The notes under the pieces were generated by a model. The model was not told the origin of the DNA, ran no database searches, and saw only the letters and a list, made by a program, of their open reading frames with translations. The position numbers and the translations under genes are program-made. A DNA stretch of 64,000 nucleotides from an uncultured Burkholderiales bacterium. GTDB taxonomy: Bacteria; Pseudomonadota; Gammaproteobacteria; Burkholderiales; Burkholderiaceae_C. Shown one piece after another: positions 52,993 to 63,012 of the stretch (within the stretch, counting starts at the first letter, position 1; the number at the start of each line of letters is the position of its first letter). Location: positions 1-64,000 of the forward strand of contig CAMFGY010000011.1 in NCBI GenBank assembly GCA_945952065.1, read 5' to 3'.

Positions 52993-54222
52993 TCAAAAGA
53001 TCAGCACAAAAGCAGCACCCCCCTCCAAGGGGCGCACATGCCGAACCCGCCCGCCCATGCCATGCACCAACTGGCGCACCACGGTCAGGCCAATGCCCTG
53101 GCCGCCCTCGCGGGCGCTGAAGAAGGGCAAGAAGATCTTGCGCTCCAAGCCGGGCGGCACACCCGGGCCGTTGTCGCGCACGCTGATCTGCAAGCGCCCG
53201 CCACGTGTTTGGCGCGCGCTCAGCCACAGGCGCGGCGGCCCAGCTTGGCTGCGGCACATTTGTTCCGCGTTGTGGACCAAGGCCAGCAAGGCCTGCTCCA
53301 GCTGGGCGTCATCGGCCAGCAATCGCAAGCCGGGTTCGCTGATCTCCAGCACACACTGCCCGCCCGCCGCCTCCCATGCCGGGGCCACGGCCCGATGCAA
53401 GCGCTGCAACAGGGCCTGCACATCCACCGCGGCCAAGACGGGCGCGGGCCATTGGCTGACGCGCCGGTAGGTGCTCACAAAACGCGACAAGCCCTCGGCG
53501 CGCTGCGCAATGCCGTCGAGCGCGCTGCGCAAATCGGCCTCCATCAGCGGCGGCTCATCGAGCAGCATTTGAGCGGTCTGGCTCAGGCTTTTGATGGGCG
53601 TGAGCGAGTTCATGATTTCATGGGTGAGGATCTGCACCAGCTGTTGCCAAGCCTGGAGTGATTCGCTTTCCAGCTCGCGCTCCAAGGGCAGCAAGACGAG
53701 CAAGGTCTGCGCCTGTCCGTCGAACGACAGCGTTTGCATTTGCAAGTGCCAGCGCTCGCTGCCGCGCTCGGTGTCCAGGCTGAGTGGGCCGCTGTGCTCG
53801 GCGCTGCGCAGCAGGGCTTGCAGCGCCTGAGCATCGCGCACCCCCCCGGGCGCCGCCAAACGCCGAGCGCGGTTGCTCAGGGCGCGCAACTCGGCCTCAT
53901 GGTTGCGCACCCAGGCGGCCACCGGCAGATGTTCCAGCTGCGCCTGCAGCAGATGCAATCGCTGCAAATCCGCCGCGGTCGCGGGCTCGGCAGGCAGCGG
54001 CAGCCAAGGCTGCTTTTGGCGCTGATGCCAGGCCCGCGCCAAGGGCCAGGCCAACCCCATGCCTGCGGCCCACAAAAGCGGCACGGGCACAGCATCGCGC
54101 AAGGCCCAAGGGCTTTGCAGGGCGGCACGGTAGGCCAAGGCCCCTGCTGCGCCCCAGAGCAAGGTCAACAGCAGCAAGCGCAGGATCAGCGTCAGGGCCA
54201 TACGCAAGGCTTCAGAGCCCAT
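52993..54222 (-). CDS. NtrB/PilS-like sensor histidine kinase
   Basis: A 409-residue kinase with two N-terminal membrane spans, a PAS-like central part and the HisKA motif LTHEIMNSLTPIKSL, then HATPase with N box VHNAEQM and GQGIGLTVVRQL. It overlaps the upstream regulator gene (54212-54856) by 11 bp, so the two form a pair. The adjacent divergent ABC/FtsX operon is the likely regulated target. The start at 54222 is a choice; 54201 is also possible. Confidence 0.88.
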   Translation of the reverse strand: MGSEALRMALTLILRLLLLTLLWGAAGALAYRAALQSPWALRDAVPVPLLWAAGMGLAWPLARAWHQRQKQPWLPLPAEPATAADLQRLHLLQAQLEHLPVAAWVRNHEAELRALSNRARRLAAPGGVRDAQALQALLRSAEHSGPLSLDTERGSERWHLQMQTLSFDGQAQTLLVLLPLERELESESLQAWQQLVQILTHEIMNSLTPIKSLSQTAQMLLDEPPLMEADLRSALDGIAQRAEGLSRFVSTYRRVSQWPAPVLAAVDVQALLQRLHRAVAPAWEAAGGQCVLEISEPGLRLLADDAQLEQALLALVHNAEQMCRSQAGPPRLWLSARQTRGGRLQISVRDNGPGVPPGLERKIFLPFFSAREGGQGIGLTVVRQLVHGMGGRVRHVRPLEGGAAFVLIF

Positions 54223-54856
54223 GCTTGTCCAAGCGCCGGTACAGCGCTGCACGCGACAGGCCCAGGCTGCGCGCCGCCGCGCTCAAATTACCTTCGGCTG
54301 CGGCCATGGCGGCCAGCAAGGCGGCGCGCTCCTGAGCTGCCAAGGATCGGTCTGGCGTGTTGCTGGCCTCCACAGCACCCGACGCAGCAGCCGAAGCTGA
54401 AAGCGCAGCGCCCCCTGGCATTCGCCCCGGGTTTTGCGCCTCATAGCGCTGCAGGGCTTCACGGCAGGTGGCGAGCAGGCGCGGGTTGTCCCAGGGCTTG
54501 GTGATGAAGTCAAAAGCGCCGCGCCGCAGGGCCTGCACCGCGAGCTCTATGTCGGCATAGGCCGTCATCACCACCACCACGGGCGGCGCGACGCGGGCCT
54601 GCACCTGCGCCAACAGGCTCAAGCCTTGCTCACCGTCGGTACGGCCCGGGCCAAAGTTCAGGTCCAAAAGCAAAAGGCTGGGCTGCAGTTTGTCGAGCGC
54701 GGGCAGCAACTCCGCCGGGCGGCGCAAGCAAGTGATGGGCGCGACCCGACGCTGCAGCAAGAGCTGCGCCGCCAGGCCGACGCCGGGGTCGTCGTCCAAA
54801 AGCAGCACGCGGTGGCGCGCGGGGTTCAGCAGGGGATCAGCGGCAAGGTCTTCCAT
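54212..54856 (-). CDS. NtrC-lineage response regulator lacking the AAA+ domain
   Basis: A 214-residue regulator: receiver with Asp65 (LLLLDLNF), T/K switch residues (MTAYAD, TKPW), a short linker and a C-terminal Fis-type helix-turn-helix (NLSAAARSLGLSRAALYRRLDKHGL). There is no sigma-54-activating AAA+ domain, so it should act as an ordinary repressor/activator. It is divergent from the ABC-ATPase gene, 158 bp apart, and precedes its kinase. The start is uncertain: an in-frame ATG at 54937 would add 27 residues. Confidence 0.88.
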   Translation of the reverse strand: MEDLAADPLLNPARHRVLLLDDDPGVGLAAQLLLQRRVAPITCLRRPAELLPALDKLQPSLLLLDLNFGPGRTDGEQGLSLLAQVQARVAPPVVVVMTAYADIELAVQALRRGAFDFITKPWDNPRLLATCREALQRYEAQNPGRMPGGAALSASAAASGAVEASNTPDRSLAAQERAALLAAMAAAEGNLSAAARSLGLSRAALYRRLDKHGL

Positions 54857-55014
54857 CTCGACGCCCAGTGTCGCAGCAACACACGCGCGCGCGCCAGACG
54901 GGTGTTCGGAACCGGACAGGGGGCTTGGCCGGCTCAAAGCTTGCGGCCATGCTGCGAAGCCAAGACGCTAGTTTTTACTTTTTTTCACCGCCCCACTGTT
55001 TCGCAGAGAACCGC

Positions 55015-55697
<683 letters not shown>

Positions 55698-55701
<4 letters not shown>

Positions 55702-58157
55702 GGGCCCCGCGTTTGCCGTTGTTCAGCGAGGCCTGGGCGGGCTTGCGCCACCGTGCCTCGGCCACTTGGGTGTCTTGCGGCGGCATGATGCTGGCCATGG
55801 CTGCCTGTGCCTTGGTGGCGGTCTTGGCCCTGTCGCGCGCCGCCATCGACCCCGGCGTGCCCGAGCCCGAGCGGGTGGTGATGCTGGACTTCAAGCCTCA
55901 TCCCGTGGGCGAAGAAGCCCGTTGGCAACTGGCTTCCCCGGCGGGCTTGGTGCCTTGGCTCAAGACCCGCGGCTTGCCGCTGGACATAATCAGCCGCAGC
56001 AGCAGCGAGGGCTTCACCCTGCAGCTTCAGGCCGATGGGCAAAGCCGCCTGGCGGTGGTGCGCGTGCTGGCCGCCGACCCCGAGCTCGTGCCGCTGCTGG
56101 GCCTGCAAGCGCTGCACGGCGATCTGCAAGCCACCCTGCGGCGGCGCGACGCGATTGCTTTGACGCCGCTGCTGGTTCGCAAGCTCTGGGGCGAGCTGCC
56201 GCTGGCGCAAGCCTTGGGGCGCTCGGTTGAATGCCGCGGCAAAGCCTATCAAGTGACGGCGGTGATTCCAGCCTTTGACACGCGCAGCAGCTTGGATGCC
56301 GCGCATGAGGCCATGGCCAGCTTTGAGCTGGTGGGTACCGATTTTCGGGGCGGCCTCATCGACAGCCCGCAAGCGCTGGAAACCATCCACCAAGGCAATG
56401 CCCAGGTCTATGCCCGGCTGCGCCCCGGCACCCGGCCCGAGGCGCTGACGCCGCTTCTGGAGCAGGCTTTCCAGGCGCACCCGCTGTACGCCAAGCTGCC
56501 CGCCGAATGGGCCTCCAACAGCCCCAGCAAGAAGGCGGCCGAGTTCCGGGTGCTGACACTGGCGCAGCTGCCCTTGCAAGGCCAGCCGATGATTTGGGAG
56601 TTGTTGAGCGCCTTGGGCGCGGCCAGCGCCCTGCTCTTCTTGCTGGCTGCCATCAACAGCATGAATCTGCAAACCGCGCAGCTGCTGCAACGCCGGCGTG
56701 AAACCGCGCTGCGCCGCAGCCTGGGCGCCACCGATTCGAACTTGCTGGCGCTTTGGAGCTTGGAGCTCTTGCTGAGCCTCTTGATCAGCGCGGCGGGCGC
56801 GGCGCTGCTGGTGTGGTGGATGGCGCCGGCCGTGGCCGACGGGCTGGGCCTGAGCGCCGAGCGGCCCATTCAAGACGCCCTGCCTTGGCCCGTGCTGCAA
56901 GGGCTGGGCCTGGCGGTGCTGGTGCTGCTGCCCTTGTGCCTGGCCTTGCCGGCCGGCATGGCCTTGCGTCAAGTACCCGCCCCTGCCTTGCAAGGCCGCA
57001 GCGCCAGCGAAGGCCCCTGGGGCCGGCGCGTGCGGCAAGGCTTGCTCACGCTGCAGCTTTGCGGCGCCTTGCTGCTGTTGGCTTTGACGGGGGTGTTGAG
57101 CCAGCAGCATCGACATTTGCTGATGGCCGACCGCGGCATCCAGACGCAAAACCGCCTCATCCTCAGCGCCATTGTGGAGCGCGACTTCGTGCCCAAGATG
57201 GACGCCTTGGCCGAAGGCCTGCGCCAACACCCGGCCATCCGGCATTTCGCCTTCAGCTCGGCCCGCCCGGCCATGGACACCGACGGCCCCAGCGAACTGC
57301 ATGTCGGCCCCAAGGGTGACAAGCAAATGCTGCGCATGACCGTGGCCTCGCCCAGCTTTTTCGACACCTATGGCATCCGGGTCTTGGCCGGCGACCCCCG
57401 CAAGGGCTCGGGCGAAGGACGCCTGGTCATCGATGCCAAGGCCGCTCGCCTGCTCGGTTTTGCCACACCGCAAGCGGCGGTGGGCGCGGTGCTGCGGGGC
57501 GGTGGCGATCTGGCCCAGGAAGGCCAAGAGCAACGCCGGGTGCTGGCCGTGGTGAACGACATCAAACAGGAATCGGCCCGCGAGGCTGCCCGGCCGCAAG
57601 GCTTTTTGCTCAGCGATGAGCCGCAATGGGACCTGACCGTCTATGGCCCTGACCCCGTGGCGCTGCGCCTGGCGCTGGAATCGGTGTGGAGCAGCCATGG
57701 CCCCCCCCTGGCCCACTTGGTGTGGACGGCCGAGGAGCAGCGCGCCGGGGTGTACCGACTGGAAAAGCTGCTCAGCTGGCTGCTGGCGGCCGTGGCCTTG
57801 ATGGCGGTGGGCGTGGCCATGTTGGGCGCCTATGCCTTGGTGGCCGACACTTTGCGGCGCCGCCGCACCGAGCTGGTCTTGCGGCGTCTGCATGGCGCAG
57901 GGCACGGCGCGATTGCCCGCGAGGTGGCGGCCGAATTCGCCCTGCCCCTGACGCTGGCGGGCTTGATCGGTCTGCCGCTGGCTTGGATGCTGGGACAAGG
58001 CTATCTGAGCGACTTTGTGGACCGGGTGGACCTGGGCGCGGGCCTGCTGCTGCCGCTGCTCGTGGCCGCCGCATTGACCCTGCTGGTCACGGGCCTGGCG
58101 GCGCTGCGCCATGTGCGCTTGGCCCTGGCCTTGCAGCCGATTGAGGCCTTGCGTTGA
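55698..58157 (+). CDS. Double-FtsX MacB-like permease
   Basis: An 819-residue permease with two MacB-type halves: an N-terminal span, a large periplasmic domain (about 45-280), three spans (about 290-420), another span near 450, a second periplasmic domain (about 470-690), and three final spans to 819. It should form a mechanotransmission exporter with the coupled ATPase. No HlyD-type adaptor or outer-membrane channel is encoded nearby, so it may act on an envelope substrate or borrow partners. The upstream two-component pair is probably its regulator. Confidence 0.9.
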
Positions 58158-58264
58158 CCCCTGCGGCGGCAGCCATGGCGGCACGACAAAAAAGCCCCAG
58201 CCGCGCCGCCGCCCCTGACTCCCGCCACAATGGCCGCTGTTTCCACTGCTTTGGCACAGACCCC

Positions 58265-58711
58265 ATGAAATACCTGCACACCATGGTGCGCGTCACCGAC
58301 CTCGAGGCCTCGCTCAAGTTTTACCGCGACGCCCTCGGCATGCACGAAGTGCGCCGCAGCGAACACGAAGCCGGCCGCTTCACCCTGGTCTATCTGGCCG
58401 CGCCCGGCGACGAAGCCGGCAAATACCAACCCCAGGTGGAGTTGACCTACAACTGGCCCGACGCTGACGGCCAAGGCGAGGTCTACACCGGCGGCCGCAA
58501 TTTTGGCCATCTGGCCTTTGCCGTCCCCGACATCTATGCCGCCTGCCAGCGCTTGTTGGACCACGGCGTGGTGGTGGTGCGCCCACCGCGCGATGGCCGC
58601 ATGGCCTTTGTGCGCTCGCCCGACCTGATCTCGGTCGAACTGCTGCAAGACGGCCCGGCCCTGCCGCCCGCCGAGCCCTGGATCTCCATGCCCAATATCG
58701 GCAGCTGGTAA
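58265..58711 (+). CDS. gloA: Lactoylglutathione lyase (glyoxalase I)
   Basis: GloA converts the methylglyoxal-glutathione adduct to lactoylglutathione. The 148-residue protein begins MKYLHTMVRVTDLEASLKFY and has VELTYNW, FGHLAFAVPDIY and ISVELLQ, giving the His/Glu/His/Glu metal-ligand set. The Leu/Arg-rich middle (RRSEHEAGRFTLVYLAAPG) is typical of the nickel-type bacterial enzyme. It starts just downstream of the FtsX gene, with a CACAAT box at 58227-58232 suggesting its own promoter. Confidence 0.94.
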   Translation: MKYLHTMVRVTDLEASLKFYRDALGMHEVRRSEHEAGRFTLVYLAAPGDEAGKYQPQVELTYNWPDADGQGEVYTGGRNFGHLAFAVPDIYAACQRLLDHGVVVVRPPRDGRMAFVRSPDLISVELLQDGPALPPAEPWISMPNIGSW

Positions 58712-58728
58712 GCCGCACACCAAGAAAC

Positions 58729-58751
58729 CGGCCGGGGTGAGCGCCCGGCCG
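58729..58751. terminator. Hairpin after gloA
   Basis: CGGCCGGG (58729-58736) pairs with CCCGGCCG (58744-58751). No U tract follows, so termination strength is doubtful. Just downstream a 9-base unit, CCGCTCAGG-like, repeats about four times imperfectly (58761-58799), partly inside the end of the next gene. Confidence 0.4.
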
Positions 58752-58790
58752 CAAATCAGCGGCTCACGCCGCTCAAACCGCTCAGGCCGC

Positions 58791-58997
58791 TCAGGCCGCC
58801 TTGTGCGCGCTGCCGCTTTGCCGCGCCGTCCAGGCGCGCAGCTGCTGCCGGTACTGGTCCATGGCCAGATCATGCAGATCAAAAATACACGGCTCGCAGC
58901 CATTGCCGCAGCAAGCCTCCAGATCCGGCTGATGCGGCGGCTCCGGCTTGGGGTCCAAAGCCGAGAGGGCTGGAGCGGAATCAGCGTTGCTTTCCAT
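58791..58997 (-). CDS. Oxidoreductase-like domain protein (Cys-rich, PF09791 type)
   Basis: A 68-residue soluble protein with the motif CCGNGCEPCIFDLH (about 30-43) typical of the oxidoreductase-like N-terminal family, followed by a helix DLAMDQYRQQLRAW. The four Cys may bind an iron-sulphur cluster or metal. The start at 58997 is preferred; an in-frame start at 59078 lacks support and would run into the tRNA terminator region. Confidence 0.8.
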   Translation of the reverse strand: MESNADSAPALSALDPKPEPPHQPDLEACCGNGCEPCIFDLHDLAMDQYRQQLRAWTARQSGSAHKAA

Positions 58998-59069
58998 CGG
59001 CAGGCAGTTTCTTTGACAGCGGGGCGAGGATGTTACGTAGATTCGCCCTGACATCCTGAACGGACAAGA

Positions 59070-59106
59070 AAAAAGCACTTAGCGCCAGTAGCCCTAAGTG
59101 CTTTTT
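59070..59106. terminator. Bidirectional terminator between tRNA-Phe and the Cys-rich gene
   Basis: Positions 59070-59082 pair with 59094-59106 (13 bp) around an 11-base loop, with A and T runs on both sides. It ends the minus-strand tRNA-Phe transcript. Confidence 0.85.
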
Positions 59107-59120
59107 CGATTGCGTATTCT

Positions 59121-59196
59121 TGGTGGCCTGGGGCGGAATCGAACCACCGACACGCGGATTTTCAATCCGCTGCTCTACCAACTGAGCTACCAGGCC
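59121..59196 (-). tRNA. tRNA-Phe (GAA anticodon)
   Basis: The minus strand gives a 76-nt class I tRNA starting GGCCTGG and ending with encoded CCA. D-arm GCTCAGTTGGTAGAGC, anticodon stem GCGGA/TCCGC with loop TTGAAAA (anticodon GAA), and T-arm GTTCGATTC are all clear. It is followed by a strong terminator. Confidence 0.98.
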
Positions 59197-59269
59197 ATCT
59201 TGTTTGCTTGCTGATTTGCTTCAGACATCTGTTTCAAATCAGCGAAGACCATGACTATAGCACCTTTTT

Positions 59270-59968
59270 TTAGCTTCCGCGCTTATTTCTACTGAGATCC
59301 ACACCTAATTGTTTGAGCTTGCGGTACAGGTGGGTGCGTTCCAGGCCGGTTTTCTCGGCCACGCGGGTCATGGAACCGTTTTCTTTGGCCAGGTGGAACT
59401 CGAAGTAGCTCTTCTCGAACGCGTCGCGGGCTTCGCGCAATGGGCGGTCCAATTCGAAGCTCTGCTCTGAGGCCAAGCCCATGGACACGGGTTGCACCGA
59501 CTGCGGCATCATGCCCAGGCTGGGCGTTGAGGCATAAGGTGCGGGGGTTTCCGGGCGGATGTAGCTGATGGGCGCTTGGCCCACCGGGGGCACGGGCCGC
59601 GGCGCGGTTTTAACCAAGGATTGCTCCACGGCGCGCAGCAGTTTTTGCAGGGTGATGGGCTTTTCCAGAAAGGCCATGGCGCCGAACTTGGTGGCTTCCA
59701 CCGCCGTGTCGATGGTGCCGTGGCCGCTCATCATGATGACGGGCATGGTCAGCAAGCCCGCGCCGCCCCATTCTTTCAGCAGCGTGATGCCGTCCACATC
59801 GGGCATCCAGATGTCCAGCAACACCAGATCCGGGCGCATGCGTTCGCGCACGGCACGCGCCTGGGCTGCGTTTTCTGCCAGTTCGATCGTGTGCCCCTCA
59901 TCGCTGAGGATTTCGGACAAGAGGGCGCGAATGCCCAGTTCGTCGTCAACTACAAGAATTGTTGCCAT
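59270..59968 (-). CDS. NtrX-like response regulator lacking the AAA+ domain
   Basis: A 232-residue regulator: receiver with Asp52 (VLLDIWMPDVDG), Thr/Ser switch (MMSGHG), Lys (LEKPI), a Pro-rich linker (about 125-170) and a C-terminal Fis-type helix-turn-helix (SMTRVAEKTGLERTHLYRKLKQLG). The usual sigma-54 AAA+ domain of NtrX is absent. It is 12 bp downstream of ntrY. This short form with NtrY, DUF4390 and RsmB is a recurring Burkholderiales arrangement. Confidence 0.9.
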   Translation of the reverse strand: MATILVVDDELGIRALLSEILSDEGHTIELAENAAQARAVRERMRPDLVLLDIWMPDVDGITLLKEWGGAGLLTMPVIMMSGHGTIDTAVEATKFGAMAFLEKPITLQKLLRAVEQSLVKTAPRPVPPVGQAPISYIRPETPAPYASTPSLGMMPQSVQPVSMGLASEQSFELDRPLREARDAFEKSYFEFHLAKENGSMTRVAEKTGLERTHLYRKLKQLGVDLSRNKRGS

Positions 59969-59979
59969 GGAGTCCTAAT

Positions 59980-62256
59980 TCACGCCGGCTTGATTGCAGT
60001 GCCGGCCTCGGCTGCTGCAGTCGCGAGTTTTGAAAATGATAACGAAACTTGCGCACCCATCACCGGCTGGGCGTCGTCGCCCCCCGCATGTAGGTTGCTC
60101 AATCGAATGCGCGCGCCATGTTCGTCGGCAATTTTCTTGACCACGGCCAAGCCCAGACCGGTGCCCTTGGTCTTGGTCGTGACATAGGGCTCAAAAGCGC
60201 GTTTCAGCACCTTCTCGGCAAAGCCGGCGCCATTGTCGGTGATTTGCAAGCGCAAAGAACTGGGCTGCCCGCTTTCATTGAAGCTTTGCTGGGTGCGCAC
60301 CAGCACTTGACCATCGACGCGCTCTTGCACCGCGTCCAGCGCGTTCTGCACCAGGTTGTGAATGACTTGGCGCAGTTGCGTGGCATCACCGCGAATGCGG
60401 CAGGCGTCTTCGGCCAATTCGGCGCGCAGGCGCCCGGTTTCCTGCGCCTCGGCGTACAGGGTCAAGACCTCACTGACCAGCGCATTCAAATCCAGCGGCT
60501 TGAGTTGCGCCGAGGGCAGGCGCGCATAGTCGCGGAACTCATTGACCAGTTGCTTCATCGATTGCACCTGGTTGACGATGGTGGCTACCGAGCGCACCAG
60601 CATGGCTTGGTCACTGCCTTCAAGCTTGGTTTCGAGCTTGTGCTGCAGCCGCTCGGCCGAGAGCTGAATCGGCGTCAATGGATTTTTGATTTCATGTGCC
60701 AAGCGCCGCGCCACTTCGCTCCAGGCGGCCGAGCGCTGCGCCGAGACCACCTCGGAGATGTCATCAAACACCATCAAGCGGGCCTCATGCGGCAGCGGTG
60801 CGCCACGCACCAGCAGGGTCAACACATCGCCGTCGGCGTCGAGTTTGAGTTCAAACGCATCTTGCCAATGGTCACTCTCACCGCTGCCCTCATGAGCGGG
60901 GCTGTATTGCTCAAAGCGCTGCGCGATCTCCTGCGCAAAGGGCTGCAGCTCGGTGATCTCATCCAAGCGATGGCCCCGGAATGCGCTCGGCGGCAAACGC
61001 AGGATTCGGGTCGCACCGGGGTTGATGGTCTCGATTCTTTGCTGCGCATCGAACACGATCACGCCAGCCGTCAGATTGTCCAAAATGGTCTGCAAATGGG
61101 TGCGGGCGCTTTCCAGTTCGGCCACGCTGCGCTCGACCATGGCGCGGGCGTCGGACAGCTGCTCGGTCATGTCGGCGAAAGAACGGGTCAGCCCGCCCAA
61201 CTCGTCGCGCGAGCTGAGCATGGGCTTGCGGCTCAAATCGCCCTGCGCCACCTGGCGCACGCCATCGGCCAACAGCAGCAAGGGCCGGGCCAACTGGTTG
61301 CCCAGGGTCACCGCCAACAGCAAAGCAGCAAACACGGCCAGAATCAGCACCAGGGTCAGCGTGACCAAATACATGCGCCGCAAGCCATCACGCCCCAAGG
61401 CACGCTGCTGGTACTCGCTGCTGGCCGTCTGCACCGCCAAGGCGTTGGCCAAGACCGTTCGCGGCACCCGCTGCACCACCATCAAGAAGCGCTCCCCCAC
61501 CAGTGCGCCACTGCCCAGCCGCAGCTCGGTATTGGGCAACAGCGCCAGGGCGCGGATGCGGGCCTGGCCTTGCAAAGCCAGCGCCTCATCCTCCAGCCCT
61601 TCGAGCTGGCTGGCCACATTGGCATTGCGGGCCAGGCGCAACATGGCTTCGCTGGGGCGATCGGCGATCAAGGATGTGGTGTCCCCCCCGGAGGACATCA
61701 AAATTTGCCCGTGGCCGCTGACCAAGGCCACGGTACGCGCGCCCAGTTGTTCACGCAGGCGCTCCAGCGCCAGCGGCTGCGGCATGCCGCTGCCTTCCGC
61801 GAGTCGGACTGCCGCCGCCTGCGTCCGGCCGGCCAGATCGCTTTCCAGACCGACCAAGGTGCCGCGCCCCAAGTTGAGGCCGGCCTCCAGGGCGCTGGCC
61901 AAGCGCACATCAAACCAGCTTTCAATGCTGCGATTGACGAACTGGTACGACACACCGTAGATCAAGACCCCAGGCACCACGCCCACCAGGGCGAAGATGC
62001 CGGCCAGTTTCAACAGCAATTGGCTGCCGAACTTGCCCTTGCGCACGCGCAAGGTCAGCCGCACTGCTGCGGCGCCGATCACCAGCACCAGCAAAGTCGC
62101 GACCGTGGCATTCAGCCAGAACAGCCAGGGGTAATGGCGCTCGAAAAATCCTCGTTCCGAGCTGGCGCCAATGGACAGCAAAAAGGCCAGCACCCCGCAT
62201 ACGCTGGTGAAGATCACCATCGAGATGACCCAGGCCCAGCGCGCCCTTGTACTCAT
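59980..62256 (-). CDS. ntrY: NtrY-like sensor histidine kinase
   Basis: A 758-residue membrane kinase with three to four N-terminal spans, a periplasmic domain (about 100-280), a further span, HAMP, PAS (ILDNLTAGVIVFDAQQ), HisKA with AHEIKNPLTPIQLSAERL and an HATPase domain (NLVQNALDAV, KGTGLGLAVVKKI). It pairs with the short regulator 12 bp downstream. NtrYX systems respond to redox or nitrogen cues in other proteobacteria; the signal here is not known. Confidence 0.93.
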   Translation of the reverse strand: MSTRARWAWVISMVIFTSVCGVLAFLLSIGASSERGFFERHYPWLFWLNATVATLLVLVIGAAAVRLTLRVRKGKFGSQLLLKLAGIFALVGVVPGVLIYGVSYQFVNRSIESWFDVRLASALEAGLNLGRGTLVGLESDLAGRTQAAAVRLAEGSGMPQPLALERLREQLGARTVALVSGHGQILMSSGGDTTSLIADRPSEAMLRLARNANVASQLEGLEDEALALQGQARIRALALLPNTELRLGSGALVGERFLMVVQRVPRTVLANALAVQTASSEYQQRALGRDGLRRMYLVTLTLVLILAVFAALLLAVTLGNQLARPLLLLADGVRQVAQGDLSRKPMLSSRDELGGLTRSFADMTEQLSDARAMVERSVAELESARTHLQTILDNLTAGVIVFDAQQRIETINPGATRILRLPPSAFRGHRLDEITELQPFAQEIAQRFEQYSPAHEGSGESDHWQDAFELKLDADGDVLTLLVRGAPLPHEARLMVFDDISEVVSAQRSAAWSEVARRLAHEIKNPLTPIQLSAERLQHKLETKLEGSDQAMLVRSVATIVNQVQSMKQLVNEFRDYARLPSAQLKPLDLNALVSEVLTLYAEAQETGRLRAELAEDACRIRGDATQLRQVIHNLVQNALDAVQERVDGQVLVRTQQSFNESGQPSSLRLQITDNGAGFAEKVLKRAFEPYVTTKTKGTGLGLAVVKKIADEHGARIRLSNLHAGGDDAQPVMGAQVSLSFSKLATAAAEAGTAIKPA

Positions 62257-62266
62257 GCGCTTGGGC

Positions 62267-62929
62267 TCACTGGCTGGCCAGGCTGCGGATGCTGAAGTCG
62301 GGGTTCAGGGTCAGATTGCGTTCCAGCGCAAGCCCCCAGCCCTGCGGCGAACCCAGGCCGATTTGCATCGGGCGAGGCAGCTGGCTGGTGTCCAGCCGAT
62401 AACTGAATTCCACGTAGTAGCGACCTTCGTCCTCGATGTCTTTGAGTTCAGCAATGCGCCAGCCTGACACCCCACGCAGCGCCGTCAAGGCTTCGCTCAG
62501 GCTGGCATAGCCCTGGTTCAGGCCGCCCGTGCTGACCTTGAACTGCCGGGTCAGCGGCTGCCAAGCCAAGCGCCAGGTGCGATTGACCCGGGTGGCGCGC
62601 GCATCACGCCAGTACCAGCGGTAGCGCAGCACCGCAGCCTCGGCGGTGAAGTAAATGGGCACGCCTTTTTTCAAAGCTTCTTCGGCCGCGGGCGGCAGCT
62701 CAAAGCGGGTGCTGAAACTCAGCTCCAAGCCCTCTTCGGTTCGCGCTGTGCTAATTTGATTGAGCTCCACGCCTTCGGCGTGCGCCACACCCACCAGCGC
62801 CACCCACATCAGCAAGCCCAAGAGCAGGCCCAGCAAGCTCCGCACCCAAGGGCCGGACCGATGCTGGAACACGCCAGCCCCAGGGGCGGGACGGCCATGG
62901 CTTGCGGCGAAGACGAAGGGCGAAATCAA
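62267..62929 (-). CDS. DUF4390 protein
   Basis: A 220-residue protein with a signal sequence around residues 30-50 and a DUF4390 domain (LSFSTRFELPPAAEEALKKGVPIYFTAEAAV, RYRWYWRDARATRVNRTWRLAWQPLTRQFKVS). It is probably periplasmic. The true start may lie inside the frame, at the signal peptide. It is next to ntrY (10 bp) and downstream of rsmB in the usual order for this group. Function unknown. Confidence 0.88.
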   Translation of the reverse strand: MISPFVFAASHGRPAPGAGVFQHRSGPWVRSLLGLLLGLLMWVALVGVAHAEGVELNQISTARTEEGLELSFSTRFELPPAAEEALKKGVPIYFTAEAAVLRYRWYWRDARATRVNRTWRLAWQPLTRQFKVSTGGLNQGYASLSEALTALRGVSGWRIAELKDIEDEGRYYVEFSYRLDTSQLPRPMQIGLGSPQGWGLALERNLTLNPDFSIRSLASQ

Positions 62930-63012
62930 AATCGGCGAGGAACAAAAAAGTAGAACGGGCGCAAGGCTATCAAAGTTCTTCGACAGAACCAGACGTCTGC
63001 ACCGAAGCTTTC